Origin: an uncultured Prevotella sp. | Lineage (GTDB): Bacteria > Bacteroidota > Bacteroidia > Bacteroidales > Bacteroidaceae | Direction of reading: 5' to 3' | Assembly: GCA_900541575.1 (NCBI GenBank) | Contig: UQKO01000008.1 | Span: forward strand, 14,704 to 78,703 | DNA length: 64,000 bases | Shown here: positions 48,036-56,588 of the stretch, in pieces | How positions within the stretch are numbered: position 1 is the stretch's first letter | Layout: each line of letters begins with the position of its first letter | The notes under the pieces: generated by a model | What the model saw: only the letters and a program-made list of their open reading frames with translations | Database searches by the model: none | Told to the model about the DNA's origin: nothing | Translations under genes and position numbers: made by a program

Positions 48036-48082
48036 GTTGTCCGATTGCTCATAAGTTGTTGTCCGATTGGTACCAATCGGAC
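48036..48082. promoter_or_regulatory. Candidate operator: 22 bp-spaced direct repeats plus perfect palindrome
   Basis: GTTGTCCGATTG occurs at 48036-48047 and again at 48058-48069, 22 bases apart. The second copy is half of a perfect 22 bp palindrome at 48061-48082 (GTCCGATTGG and its complement). It sits 16-62 bases upstream of the -33 element of the giant gene, a usual place for an activator. Confidence 0.5.
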
Positions 48083-48118
48083 ACTTTACCCGTTTTTTGC
48101 ACCGGAAAGGCCGTTTTA

Positions 48119-48160
48119 GCGATAAAATGGGGCATTTCTGCGATGAAATGGGGCATTTTT
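48119..48160. repeat. 21 bp tandem duplicate
   Basis: Two 21 bp copies starting GCGATAAAATGGGGCATT and GCGATGAAATGGGGCATT. They lie between the operator-like cluster and a low-complexity pyrimidine-rich stretch to about 48230. Confidence 0.7.
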
Positions 48161-48375
48161 GCACTTTACGCCCCTCATCTGCACGTTTACACGCTTTTTA
48201 CCTACATCTTACACTTTTTGCCTGCACTGCATTGATTTTCAATGCGTTACGGCGTGTAGGTAACTCTGCACTGTGCCTACACAGCGTAACGCGATGAAAG
48301 TCTGCGCAGTACAGACAAAAGTCACTTTTCACTTTATGGGTGGATAGACGGTACTGGAGGACATTACCGTCCTTA

Positions 48376-48529
48376 AAAGCGCAAACACTAATGGGGGCGA
48401 CGCGTCCCGCGTCGGGAAAAATAGCACTAAATAAAAGCTCACAGATAGTACTAATTACACTACTATCTGTGAGCCGTTGCTTTAAAAATCCCGACGCGGG
48501 ACGCGTCGCCCCCATTAGAGCTAGCGCTT
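48376..48529. repeat. Nested foldback element (MITE-like)
   Basis: Perfect 30 bp arms at 48388-48417 and 48488-48517 (core GGGGGCGACGCGTCCCGCGT), an inner perfect 14 bp pair GCTCACAGATAGTA (48437-48450) / 48461-48474, and a short outer AAGCGC/GCGCTT pair. No coding capacity. It shares the GACGCGGGACGCG core with 37566-37628. Confidence 0.85.
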
Positions 48530-48636
48530 GGTGGTAGCGCTTAATGCTGGTGCTTGAGCAGCTGCTTGAATCCGTTCGCATATTTACATGTTACCAGACA
48601 ACAATATACCTTCTGCACATCACCGAGCACAGCTCG

Positions 48637-48732
48637 CTACGCCCTCTGCCCGTCACGCCACTCGCGGGGCGTCATGCCCGTGCGGTCGCTGAATATCTTG
48701 TATAACTGGCTGCGCGATGCAAAGCTACTCAA
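48637..48732 (-). pseudogene. AraC-family regulator C-terminal fragment
   Basis: The last 31 codons read FASRSQLYKIFSDRTGMTPR then EWRDGQRA-stop, the second helix-turn-helix and conserved G-TP-e-R end of AraC-type activators. Upstream the frame loses similarity and no start is found. Remnant only. A + strand frame over the same bases (48554-48901) is its shadow. Confidence 0.7.
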
Positions 48733-48910
48733 TATGCATGATATGAGCAAGCACTTTTTACCATCATACCAACCGGAAATATCCGCTGACCCCAATTATT
48801 GCTATTCTGTGAAACGTAAACAGGCGGAACGGACCATGCACCGAACGCTAACACAATACGGTCTGCATGGGATGCTTACCATTAAACAACCTACATGGTA
48901 ATCAAATAAA
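48733..48910. other. Intergenic stretch before the rplQ terminator
   Basis: No gene recognised. 48768-48794 resembles 27045-27071 over about 27 bases. Confidence 0.5.
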
Positions 48911-48940
48911 AACGGAATCTCTTTCGCTAGAGATTCCGTT
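48911..48940 (-). terminator. Terminator of the ribosomal superoperon
   Basis: AACGGAATCTCT pairs with AGAGATTCCGTT around a 6-base loop, and the - strand continues into TTTTTATTTG. It follows rplQ by about 60 bases; a weaker CAGGTG/CACCTG pair lies between. Confidence 0.92.
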
Positions 48941-48998
48941 AGTTATGGTATAAGAGCCACAGGTGCTTGGACACACCTGCGGACTTGTGAGCGTGGTA

Positions 48999-49484
48999 TT
49001 ACTCAGCCTTTGCTTCTTCAGCAGGGGCTTCTGTAGTTTCAGTTGCAGGAGTTTCAGCTGCGGGAGTTGCGACCTTCTTGCTACGACGAGTACGAGTTGC
49101 TTTCTTCTTGGTCTTGGCCATGTTCTCATCGAAGTCTACAAGTTCGATGAAACACATCTCAGAAGCATCACTAGCACGGAAGCCAGTCTTGATGATACGA
49201 GTATAGCCACCAGGACGATCGAGAACCTTAGCGCGAACTTCGCGGAAAAGTTCAGTTACGGCAAACTTGTCTTGAAGATAGCTGAACACTACACGACGAG
49301 AGTTCATCGTATCGTCCTTGCTCTTAGTGATCAGGGGCTCAACGTACTTCTTCAGCGCCTTAGCCTTGGCCAGAGTCGTAGTGATTCTTTTGTGCTTGAT
49401 CAAAGAGCAAGCCATGTTGGAGAGCATGGCACTTCTATGAGAAGCAGTACGGCTCAGATGGTTGAATTTCTTATTGTGTCTCAT
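48999..49484 (-). CDS. rplQ: Large ribosomal subunit protein bL17
   Basis: 161 residues. The L17 core (RHNKKFNHLSRTASHRSAML, ITTTLAKAKALKKYVEPLIT) occupies about 1-120 and sits near the peptide exit. The last 35 residues are a basic then Ala/Thr/Glu-rich low-complexity tail, a known Bacteroidota extension. Last gene of the superoperon, 8 bases after rpoA. Confidence 0.97.
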   Translation of the reverse strand: MRHNKKFNHLSRTASHRSAMLSNMACSLIKHKRITTTLAKAKALKKYVEPLITKSKDDTMNSRRVVFSYLQDKFAVTELFREVRAKVLDRPGGYTRIIKTGFRASDASEMCFIELVDFDENMAKTKKKATRTRRSKKVATPAAETPATETTEAPAEEAKAE

Positions 49485-49492
49485 TTCAGATA

Positions 49493-50485
49493 TTAATCTT
49501 TATCTAATTTATACTTAGAGATGTCAGTTCCAAACGATAGATTCTGACTCTCGAGCAAATCATCAAGCTCAGTGAGCGATTTCTTACCGAAGTTGCGGAA
49601 CTTCAAGAGGTCGTTCTTATTGTATTGAACAAGCTCGCCAAGGGTCTCTACATCGGCTGCCTTCAAGCAGTTGAGTGCACGAACTGAAAGATTCAGGTCG
49701 GTCAACTTCGTCTTGAGCAACTGACGCATGTGGAGAACTTCTTCGTCGAACTCTTCGTTCTCCTCATCTGCCTTATCCTCCATAGTAATCTTCTCGTCTG
49801 AGAAGAGCATGAAGTGGTAAATAAGAATCTTTGCGGCCTCTTTAAGGGCTTCTCTCGGGTGAATGGAACCGTCCGTTGTGATTTCAAGCACAAGCTTGTC
49901 GTAGTCTGTCTTCTGCTCTACGCGGAAAGGCTCAACTGCATACTTCACATTACGGATAGGAGTGTAAATAGAGTCGATAGCAATCTCGTGGATGTCCTGG
50001 CAGAACTCACGATTCTCATCAGCGGGAACGTAACCTCTACCCTTGTTAATCGAGATTGTTATCTGCATCGTGGCTTTAGAATCTAAGTGACAAATCACTA
50101 ATTCAGGATTTAACACTTCAAATCCATTGAGAAACTTACTGATATCACCAGCCTTAAACTCAGTAGAGTTAGAGATGGTGATAGTAGCCTTCTCTGTTTC
50201 GTATTCATCTACAATCTGCTTGAAACGAACTTGCTTCAAGTTGAGTATAATGTTGGTCACGTCTTCCTTTACACCAGGTACGGTGGCAAATTCGTGTTCA
50301 ACACCCTCTATCTTGATAGTGTTGATAGCGAAGCCCTCGAGCGATGAAAGAAGGATACGACGCAATGCATTTCCGACAGTAGTGCCGAAACCAGGCTCCA
50401 ACGGACGAAACTCGAATTTTCCGTACTTGGGGTCGTTTTCCAACATTATTACTTTGTCAGGTTTTTGAAATGCTAATATCGCCAT
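49493..50485 (-). CDS. rpoA: RNA polymerase alpha subunit
   Basis: 330 residues. The N-terminal assembly domain (FEFRPLEPGFGTTVGNALRR) spans about 1-230, an acidic linker with EENEEFDEE about 235-250, and the C-terminal DNA/activator-binding domain with NLSVRALNCLKAADVETLGE and FGKKSLTELDDLL. Between rpsD and rplQ, the conserved alpha-operon position. Confidence 0.98.
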   Translation of the reverse strand: MAILAFQKPDKVIMLENDPKYGKFEFRPLEPGFGTTVGNALRRILLSSLEGFAINTIKIEGVEHEFATVPGVKEDVTNIILNLKQVRFKQIVDEYETEKATITISNSTEFKAGDISKFLNGFEVLNPELVICHLDSKATMQITISINKGRGYVPADENREFCQDIHEIAIDSIYTPIRNVKYAVEPFRVEQKTDYDKLVLEITTDGSIHPREALKEAAKILIYHFMLFSDEKITMEDKADEENEEFDEEVLHMRQLLKTKLTDLNLSVRALNCLKAADVETLGELVQYNKNDLLKFRNFGKKSLTELDDLLESQNLSFGTDISKYKLDKD

Positions 50486-50505
50486 GAATGTAAGGGAATT
50501 ATTGA

Positions 50506-51114
50506 TTAGTTTTTAGAGTACAACTCGACGATCAACTGCTCCTTGATGTTCTCAGGGATGTCAGCACGTTCGGGCTTGTGAAGGAGCTTACCGCTCTTAG
50601 AAGTCTCATCCCATTCAATCCAAGGATACTTGCTGTGGTTGAAGCCTGCCAATGAATCTGCAATTACTTCAAGGGACTTTGACTTTTCACGAACTGCTAC
50701 GATCTGACCAGGCTTAACGCTGTAAGAAGCGATGTTTACCACACGACCGTCAACAGTGATGTGCTTGTGATTGACGAGCTGACGAGCAGCAGCACGAGTA
50801 GGAGCAATACCGAGACGGTATACTACATTGTCGAGACGGCACTCGAGGCTCTGGAGAAGAATCTCACCGGTGATACCTGATGCAGAAGCGGCCTTATCAA
50901 AAAGGTTACGGAACTGCTTCTCGAGCACACCGTATGTGTACTTAGCCTTCTGCTTCTCTGCGAGCATGATACCATATTCAGAAGTCTTGCGACGACGATT
51001 GTTGCCATGCTGGCCAGGAGGGAAGTTGCGCTTTGCCAACACTTTGTCGGCACCGAAGATAGCCTCACCAAACTTACGGGCGATACGAGACTTAGGGCCA
51101 ATATATCTTGCCAT
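50506..51114 (-). CDS. rpsD: Small ribosomal subunit protein uS4
   Basis: 202 residues. Primary 16S binder and, in other bacteria, translational repressor of the alpha operon. It starts MARYIGPKSRIARKFGE and lacks the four Cys of zinc-type S4. The S4 RNA-binding motif LECRLDNVVYRLGIAPTRAA lies about residues 90-109. It is 36 bases after rpsK. Confidence 0.98.
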   Translation of the reverse strand: MARYIGPKSRIARKFGEAIFGADKVLAKRNFPPGQHGNNRRRKTSEYGIMLAEKQKAKYTYGVLEKQFRNLFDKAASASGITGEILLQSLECRLDNVVYRLGIAPTRAAARQLVNHKHITVDGRVVNIASYSVKPGQIVAVREKSKSLEVIADSLAGFNHSKYPWIEWDETSKSGKLLHKPERADIPENIKEQLIVELYSKN

Positions 51115-51150
51115 TGTATTCTTATTTCTTTTACTGTAAAACTAAGTGTG

Positions 51151-51540
51151 TTATACTCTTCTGCGCTTCGGAGGACGACAGCCATTGTGAGGAAGCGGAG
51201 TAACATCGATAATCTCAGTTACTGCGATACCAGCACCGTGGATAGCACGGATAGCCGATTCACGACCATTACCGGGACCCTTAACATAAGCCTTCACCTT
51301 GCGAAGACCGAGGTCGTAAGCTACTTTGGCGCAATCCTGAGCGGCCATTTGGGCAGCGTAAGGAGTGTTCTTCTTAGAACCGCGGAAGCCCATCTTACCG
51401 GCAGAAGACCAAGAAATAATCTGGCCCTCGCTATTTGCAAGAGACACAATGATATTGTTGAAAGAGCTGTGAACATGAAGCTGACCCATAGCGTCAACCT
51501 TCACATTTCTCTTTTTTGCTGCAACTGTTTTCTTTGCCAT
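51151..51540 (-). CDS. rpsK: Small ribosomal subunit protein uS11
   Basis: 129 residues; platform protein near the Shine-Dalgarno/anti-SD helix. Typical blocks are HVHSSFNNIIVSLANSEGQI, SSAGKMGFRGSKKNTPYAAQ and the C-terminal DVTPLPHNGCRPPKRRRV. Nine bases after rpsM. Confidence 0.98.
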   Translation of the reverse strand: MAKKTVAAKKRNVKVDAMGQLHVHSSFNNIIVSLANSEGQIISWSSAGKMGFRGSKKNTPYAAQMAAQDCAKVAYDLGLRKVKAYVKGPGNGRESAIRAIHGAGIAVTEIIDVTPLPHNGCRPPKRRRV

Positions 51541-51549
51541 ATTTATTTA

Positions 51550-51930
51550 TTATTTAGTAGCTTTCTTCTTGTTAGCAACGGTCTTCTTGCGACCCTTGCG
51601 AGTACGAGCATTGTTCTTTGTGCTTTGGCCACGTACGGGGAGTCCGTTACGATGACGAACACCACGATAGCAACCGATATCCATCAGGCGCTTGATGTTC
51701 AGCTGAATCTCAGAGCGAAGGTCACCTTCTACCTTGTAACCAGCAGCAATGATCTCACGAATCTTACCTGCCTGGTCGTCAGTCCAGTCCTTCACTTTGA
51801 TATCTCTGTCAATGCCGGCTTCGTCCAAGATTTTTGCCGAGCTACTACGACCTATACCGTAGATGTAGGTCAGGGCGATCTCACCACGCTTGTTCTGAGG
51901 GAGGTCTACACCAACAATTCTTATTGCCAT
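51550..51930 (-). CDS. rpsM: Small ribosomal subunit protein uS13
   Basis: 126 residues; head protein contacting tRNA and L5. AIRIVGVDLPQNKRGEIALT at the start, helix-two-turn-helix region, RGVRHRNGLPVRGQSTKNNA, and a lysine-rich tail. Starts 28 bases after the short rpmJ gene. Confidence 0.98.
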   Translation of the reverse strand: MAIRIVGVDLPQNKRGEIALTYIYGIGRSSSAKILDEAGIDRDIKVKDWTDDQAGKIREIIAAGYKVEGDLRSEIQLNIKRLMDIGCYRGVRHRNGLPVRGQSTKNNARTRKGRKKTVANKKKATK

Positions 51931-51958
51931 ATTTAATTTTATTTATTGCGGAACTTGG

Positions 51959-52075
51959 TTAACCCTGACGCATTTTGAACTTAGGGTTCTTCTTGTTAAT
52001 CACAAACAGACGGCCTTTACGACGTACAATCTTGCAATCTGCAGACCGTTTCTTTAATGATGCTCTTGTTTTCAT
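51959..52075 (-). CDS. rpmJ: Large ribosomal subunit protein bL36, zinc-free form
   Basis: 38 residues starting MKTRASLKKRSADCKIVRRK. It keeps the L36 fold pattern and the FKMRQG end, but of the C-x2-C...C...H zinc ligands only Cys14 remains (Ser11, Asn and Phe replace the others), making it a C-minus type. Short enough to be missed by length filters; its position between infA and rpsM is the conserved one. Confidence 0.95.
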   Translation of the reverse strand: MKTRASLKKRSADCKIVRRKGRLFVINKKNPKFKMRQG

Positions 52076-52085
52076 TATGTTTTGT

Positions 52086-52304
52086 TTATTTGTATCTGAA
52101 CACAATTCTTCCTTTCGAAAGATCATACGGACTCATTTCTACTTTCACCTTATCGCCTGGCAATATCTTAATATAATGCATACGCATCTTTCCAGATATA
52201 TGAGCAGTGATTTCGTGCCCGTTCTCTAATTCTACACGGAACATAGCATTGCTCAATGCTTCAACGATCGTCCCGTCTTGTTCGATAGCAGCTTCCTTTG
52301 CCAT
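52086..52304 (-). CDS. infA: Translation initiation factor IF-1
   Basis: 72 residues, a single OB fold that binds the 30S A site with IF-2 and IF-3. Begins MAKEAAIEQDGTIVEALSNA and ends PYDLSKGRIVFRYK. It starts one base after the map stop, so the two are translationally close. Confidence 0.98.
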   Translation of the reverse strand: MAKEAAIEQDGTIVEALSNAMFRVELENGHEITAHISGKMRMHYIKILPGDKVKVEMSPYDLSKGRIVFRYK

Positions 52305-52305
52305 A

Positions 52306-53100
52306 TTATTTTTTTTGACTTTCTACTTCTTCTATTTCCTTAAACGATGACATGATGTCGGCCTTGCCATGATGAATCGCGATGGTATGCTCAAAATGAG
52401 CTGCTGGCTTGCCGTCACGCGTTATCACGCCCCAACGATCTTCGAGCATGGCTAATTCTGGACTGCCCATCGTAATCATTGGCTCTATAGCTATACAGAG
52501 ACCATTCTTAATCTGCTTACCACTTCCGCGGTTACCATAATTGGGCACTTGAGGATCCTCATGCATCTCATGTCCGATGCCATGACCCACAAACTCACGC
52601 ACAATTCCATAACCATGCTCTTCGCAATGGTGCTGGACAGCGTAACCAATGTCACCCAAGCGATGACCCGCAACGGCTTGTTCGATACCTTTGTAAAGTG
52701 ACTCCTTCGTAATGCGTAGAAGTTCTTTCACCTCAGGCTTGACCTCACCCACACAAAATGTATAGCAAGAATCACCACAAAAACCGTCAATGTGCGTTCC
52801 GCAATCAACTGAAAGAATATCACCATCACGCAGCGGAATATCATTGGGAATACCATGTACTACTACATTATTTACAGAAGTACAAATGGAAGCGGGGAAA
52901 GGTCCCCCGAAAGGATTGGGGAAGCCCTTAAAAGTAGGCTCCGCACCATGATCTCTTATAAATTGTTCAGCCAAGGTGTCCAACTGGCGGGTTGTAACAC
53001 CCGGCTCAACAATTTTTGCTATTTCCGTGAGCGTTGCACTTACCAATAAGTTGGCCTTGCGCAAGAGCTCTATCTCATCATCGGTCTTCAGATAAATCAT
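52306..53100 (-). CDS. map: Type I methionine aminopeptidase
   Basis: Removes N-terminal Met from nascent proteins. 264 residues. The five metal ligands can all be placed: Asp99 (SVDCGT), Asp110 (FCGDS), His173 (VGHGIG), Glu206 (AIEPM), Glu237 (FEHT). Type I, without the insertion of type II enzymes. Nine bases after secY, as in other Bacteroidota. Confidence 0.97.
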   Translation of the reverse strand: MIYLKTDDEIELLRKANLLVSATLTEIAKIVEPGVTTRQLDTLAEQFIRDHGAEPTFKGFPNPFGGPFPASICTSVNNVVVHGIPNDIPLRDGDILSVDCGTHIDGFCGDSCYTFCVGEVKPEVKELLRITKESLYKGIEQAVAGHRLGDIGYAVQHHCEEHGYGIVREFVGHGIGHEMHEDPQVPNYGNRGSGKQIKNGLCIAIEPMITMGSPELAMLEDRWGVITRDGKPAAHFEHTIAIHHGKADIMSSFKEIEEVESQKK

Positions 53101-53109
53101 TCAGAAGTC

Positions 53110-54459
53110 TTAATAAGCTGCTACCTTCGTTGAACGTGTGCGGACATGTCCAGAATTGAGCAATCCGTCGTAGTGGCGAACCAACAAGTGGCTCTCAATC
53201 TGCTGTAGCGTATCCAAAACAACACCAACTAGAATCAACAGAGATGTACCTCCGAAGAACTGAGCAAATTCCTGCTTCACACCAAAAATACCAGCAAAAG
53301 CAGGCATAATGGCAATGAGAGCAATGAATAGCGAACCAGGGAATGTGATGCGAGACATCACATCATCCAAATAGTCAGCGGTTGGCTTACCAGGCTTAAC
53401 ACCTGGGATAAAGCCATTGTTTCGCTTCATATCTTCTGCCATCTGAACAGGGTTCAAAGTGATAGCAGTATAGAAGTAAGTAAATGCTACAATCAGTATG
53501 ACGAACACTACATTATAAAGGACACTCGTATGATCCAAGAACTGCTGCAGTACCCAACTTCCACCATCTTTTGAAATGGTTTGGGCAAGAGTCAGGGGGA
53601 TGAACATGATAGCTTGGGCGAAAATGATAGGCATCACATTAGCTGCAAAAAGCTTGAGGGGAATGTACTGACGTGCACCACCCACAGCGCGATTACCTTC
53701 TACACGCTGAGCATACTGTACAGGCACCTTGCGTGTTGCCTTCACCAACATAATAGCTAAAGCCATCACAAATAGTAAAGCAACAATCTCAAAGAGGAAC
53801 TTGATAAGTCCACCACCTTCAGCACCATTGTATGCTGTTACAAACTCCTGAACAAAGGCTACCGGCATACGAGCAATGATACCAATCATAATGATTAGTG
53901 ACACACCGTTGCCTACGCCTTTATCAGTTATTCTTTCGCCAAGCCACAGGATAAACATACTACCTGCCGCAAGGATAATCGTAGACGATAACATGAACCA
54001 AAATCCGTCTCCAACAAGGAATGCACCTGAACCTGCAGTTTGTGCCTTCAAGTTGATTAAATATGTCGGAGCCTGGAAAAGCAAAATTGCTAATGTCAAC
54101 CAACGAGTGATTTGATTAATCTTTCTGCGGCCACTCTCGCCCTCACGCTGCATCTTTTGGAAATAAGGTACAGCTATTGCAAGGAGCTGAATGACGATCG
54201 ATGCTGAAATGTACGGCATGATACCCAAAGCGAATACCGAGGCATTTGAGAAGGCACCACCCGAGAACATATTCAACAAAGACATCAAGCCCTCACTCGT
54301 CTGACTCTGCAAAGCCTGCAAGCGAGCAGGATCGATGCCAGGAAGCACCACAAAAGAGCCAAAGCGATAAATAGCAATAAAGAGAATCGTTATGAGAAGA
54401 CGCGTACGCAAATCCTCAATTCTCCAAATGTTCTTGATGGTCTCGATTATTTTTTTCAT
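53110..54459 (-). CDS. secY: Protein translocase subunit SecY
   Basis: Central channel of the SecYEG translocon; 449 residues, ten membrane helices. Recognisable are the RFGSFVVLPGIDP start of helix 1, FSGGAFSNASVFALGIMPYI (plug/TM2 region), the GGARQYIPLK cytoplasmic loop, and MKRNNGFIPGVKPGKPTADY with TM10 after it. Between rplO and map. Confidence 0.98.
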   Translation of the reverse strand: MKKIIETIKNIWRIEDLRTRLLITILFIAIYRFGSFVVLPGIDPARLQALQSQTSEGLMSLLNMFSGGAFSNASVFALGIMPYISASIVIQLLAIAVPYFQKMQREGESGRRKINQITRWLTLAILLFQAPTYLINLKAQTAGSGAFLVGDGFWFMLSSTIILAAGSMFILWLGERITDKGVGNGVSLIIMIGIIARMPVAFVQEFVTAYNGAEGGGLIKFLFEIVALLFVMALAIMLVKATRKVPVQYAQRVEGNRAVGGARQYIPLKLFAANVMPIIFAQAIMFIPLTLAQTISKDGGSWVLQQFLDHTSVLYNVVFVILIVAFTYFYTAITLNPVQMAEDMKRNNGFIPGVKPGKPTADYLDDVMSRITFPGSLFIALIAIMPAFAGIFGVKQEFAQFFGGTSLLILVGVVLDTLQQIESHLLVRHYDGLLNSGHVRTRSTKVAAY

Positions 54460-54473
54460 CGAAGTAAGATTGA

Positions 54474-54920
54474 TTAGATTTTAGTAGCTGTGCCACCTAC
54501 TGCAGTAATAGCAGCTTCGGCAGACTTGGAGAATGCATGAGCCTCAAGAGTCAACTTTGCTTTGAGTTCACCATTACCAAGAATCTTCACCAACTGGCTA
54601 GAAGAAATGAAACCGGCTGCGTGGAGTTCTGCCACACCAATCTTCTCAAGGCCCTTAGCTTCTGCCAAAGCCTGAATAGTAGAAAGGTTGATAGCCTTGT
54701 ATTCTACGCGGTTAATGTTCTTGAAACCGAACTTGGGAAGACGACGCTGCAAAGGCATCTGACCACCTTCAAATCCAATCTTCTTGCTATAACCAGAACG
54801 CTGCTTTGCACCCTTGTGACCACGAGTAGAAGTACCGCCCATACCTGAACCAGGACCGCGGCCGATACGCTTACGTGAATGAGTAGCACCATTAGCAGGC
54901 TTTAAAGTATGTAATTTCAT
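54474..54920 (-). CDS. rplO: Large ribosomal subunit protein uL15
   Basis: 148 residues, an internal 50S scaffold. The Gly/Arg/Lys-rich extended N-terminus (RKRIGRGPGSGMGGTSTRGH) and the compact C-domain are typical. 21 bases after rpmD. Confidence 0.98.
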   Translation of the reverse strand: MKLHTLKPANGATHSRKRIGRGPGSGMGGTSTRGHKGAKQRSGYSKKIGFEGGQMPLQRRLPKFGFKNINRVEYKAINLSTIQALAEAKGLEKIGVAELHAAGFISSSQLVKILGNGELKAKLTLEAHAFSKSAEAAITAVGGTATKI

Positions 54921-54941
54921 AAAGCTTCGTTGTTTTGAATA

Positions 54942-55118
54942 TTATTCTACGACCGTTACTAAGTGGTGTACCTTGCGAATCATACCACGAATGATAGGAG
55001 TATCTTCCTTCTCTACGATATGATTCAATTTGGTCAGACCCAGTGCGTCAAGCGTGCGCTTTTGGTCTATGGGAGCACCGATACGGCTCTTCGTCTGTTG
55101 TATCTTAATCGTTGCCAT
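54942..55118 (-). CDS. rpmD: Large ribosomal subunit protein uL30
   Basis: 58 residues: MATIKIQQTKSRIGAPIDQK, LDALGLTKLNHIVEKED, then MIRKVHHLVTVVE. Normal bacterial L30 length and pattern, and the conserved slot between rpsE and rplO. Short; found by reading the gap between its neighbours. Confidence 0.96.
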   Translation of the reverse strand: MATIKIQQTKSRIGAPIDQKRTLDALGLTKLNHIVEKEDTPIIRGMIRKVHHLVTVVE

Positions 55119-55124
55119 ATTTCT

Positions 55125-55631
55125 TTATCCTCTGAATACTTTTTCCAAAGATACACCACGGTGCTGAGCAACCGTACGTGCATCACGCATTTCACTCAAA
55201 GCTAAAATTGTAGCCTTTACGAGGTTGTGGGGGTTAGAAGAACCCTTTGACTTGGCCAAAACGTCCTTCACACCAACGCTCTCGAGCACGGCACGCATAG
55301 CGCCACCGGCTACAACTCCAGTACCTTCAGAAGCGGGGAGGATAAGAACCTCAGCACCACCGAAGCGAGCAGATTGCTCGTGGGGTACAGTACCCTTGAG
55401 AACGGGAACCTTAATCAAATTCTTCTTAGCTGCCTCAACGCCCTTGGCAATAGCAGCTGTAACTTCACCTGCCTTACCAAGACCGTAACCAATGACACCC
55501 TTACCATCACCAACTACTACAATAGCAGCGAAAGTGAAAGTACGGCCACCCTTGGTAACCTTGACAACACGATTGATAGCAACCAGTCTATCCTTTAACT
55601 CTTCTGTATTTACGTTTACTCTGTTTGCCAT
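55125..55631 (-). CDS. rpsE: Small ribosomal subunit protein uS5
   Basis: 168 residues; needed for decoding accuracy and mRNA unwinding. Double-stranded-RNA-binding N-domain with VVGDGKGVIGYGLGKAGE, then the C-domain with LPASEGTGVVAGGAMRAVLE. 8 bases after rplR and 6 before rpmD. Confidence 0.98.
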   Translation of the reverse strand: MANRVNVNTEELKDRLVAINRVVKVTKGGRTFTFAAIVVVGDGKGVIGYGLGKAGEVTAAIAKGVEAAKKNLIKVPVLKGTVPHEQSARFGGAEVLILPASEGTGVVAGGAMRAVLESVGVKDVLAKSKGSSNPHNLVKATILALSEMRDARTVAQHRGVSLEKVFRG

Positions 55632-55639
55632 AATCTTAT

Positions 55640-55984
55640 TTAGAATTTAAGTCCACCTTTACGGGCACCATCTGCTACTTCCTTTACACGGCCATGGTAG
55701 AGGTAACCGTTACGGTCGAATACAACCTCAGTAATACCTGCGGCAATAGCCTTTGCAGCTACAGCCTCACCAACCTTGGCAGCCTGCTCTTTCTTAGGCA
55801 TAGTCTCCATGCCAAGAGAAGAAGCAGCAACGAGAGTTGAAGAAGTCTCGTCGTTAATGATTTGTACGTAGATCTGCTTGTTGCTGCGGAATACAGTCAA
55901 GCGAGGACGGGCAGCCGTACCAGAAATCTTATTACGAACCCGATATTTGATTTTTACGCGTCTTTGTTCTTTTTTCGTAGTCAT
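55640..55984 (-). CDS. rplR: Large ribosomal subunit protein uL18
   Basis: 114 residues; binds 5S rRNA with L5. Arg/Lys-rich start (EQRRVKIKYRVRNKISGTAA), core RLTVFRSNKQIYVQIINDE, and end FDRNGYLYHGRVKEVADGAR. 17 bases from rplF. Confidence 0.98.
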   Translation of the reverse strand: MTTKKEQRRVKIKYRVRNKISGTAARPRLTVFRSNKQIYVQIINDETSSTLVAASSLGMETMPKKEQAAKVGEAVAAKAIAAGITEVVFDRNGYLYHGRVKEVADGARKGGLKF

Positions 55985-56001
55985 AATCTTAGAGATTTAA
56001 A

Positions 56002-56571
56002 TTACTTTGCACCAGCAGACTTACCAGACTTACGACGAATCTGTTCGCCTACATAGAGGATACCCTTACCCTTGTAAGGTTCAGGCTTGCGGAAAGAACG
56101 AATTTTAGCGCATACAAGACCTAGCAACTGCTTATCGCAGCTTTCGAGCGAGATGTACGGGTTCTTGTTTCTTTCAGACTTCGTCTCAACCTTGATCTCA
56201 GCGGGAACTTGGAGGAAAATAGCGTGGGTATAACCCAAGTTAAACTCAATGAGGTTACCCTGGTTGGAAACACGATAACCTACACCTACGAGTTCCATTT
56301 CCTTCTTGTAACCTTCGCTCACACCAACAACCATATTGTTGACAAGAGCACGATAAAGGCCGTGGAAAGCCTGCTTCTGCTTTTGCTCAACGGTATCGTT
56401 AGCTTCGTCGATAGCGAAAGTGATCTCGTTGTTTTCGATTGTGACGATGATGGAAGGATCAACAGCCTGGCTGAGCTCACCCTTCGGTCCTTTTACAGAC
56501 ACTACATTATCCTTCAGGGTAACTGTTACACCTGCAGGGATGTTAATCGGCAATTTACCTATTCTAGACAT
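56002..56571 (-). CDS. rplF: Large ribosomal subunit protein uL6
   Basis: 189 residues from MSRIGKLPINIPAGVTV. Two similar domains, with the C-terminal 23S-binding segment PEPYKGKGILYVGEQIRRKS. An in-frame ATG at 56604 would add 11 residues overlapping the rpsH end; the family start at 56571 is used. Confidence 0.97.
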   Translation of the reverse strand: MSRIGKLPINIPAGVTVTLKDNVVSVKGPKGELSQAVDPSIIVTIENNEITFAIDEANDTVEQKQKQAFHGLYRALVNNMVVGVSEGYKKEMELVGVGYRVSNQGNLIEFNLGYTHAIFLQVPAEIKVETKSERNKNPYISLESCDKQLLGLVCAKIRSFRKPEPYKGKGILYVGEQIRRKSGKSAGAK

Positions 56572-56588
56572 TTTGTTCCTCCTATTTA

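Noticed and set aside
48554..48901. + strand gene of 115 codons
   Set aside because: It is the complement of the AraC fragment and a repeat-derived stretch; no independent support.
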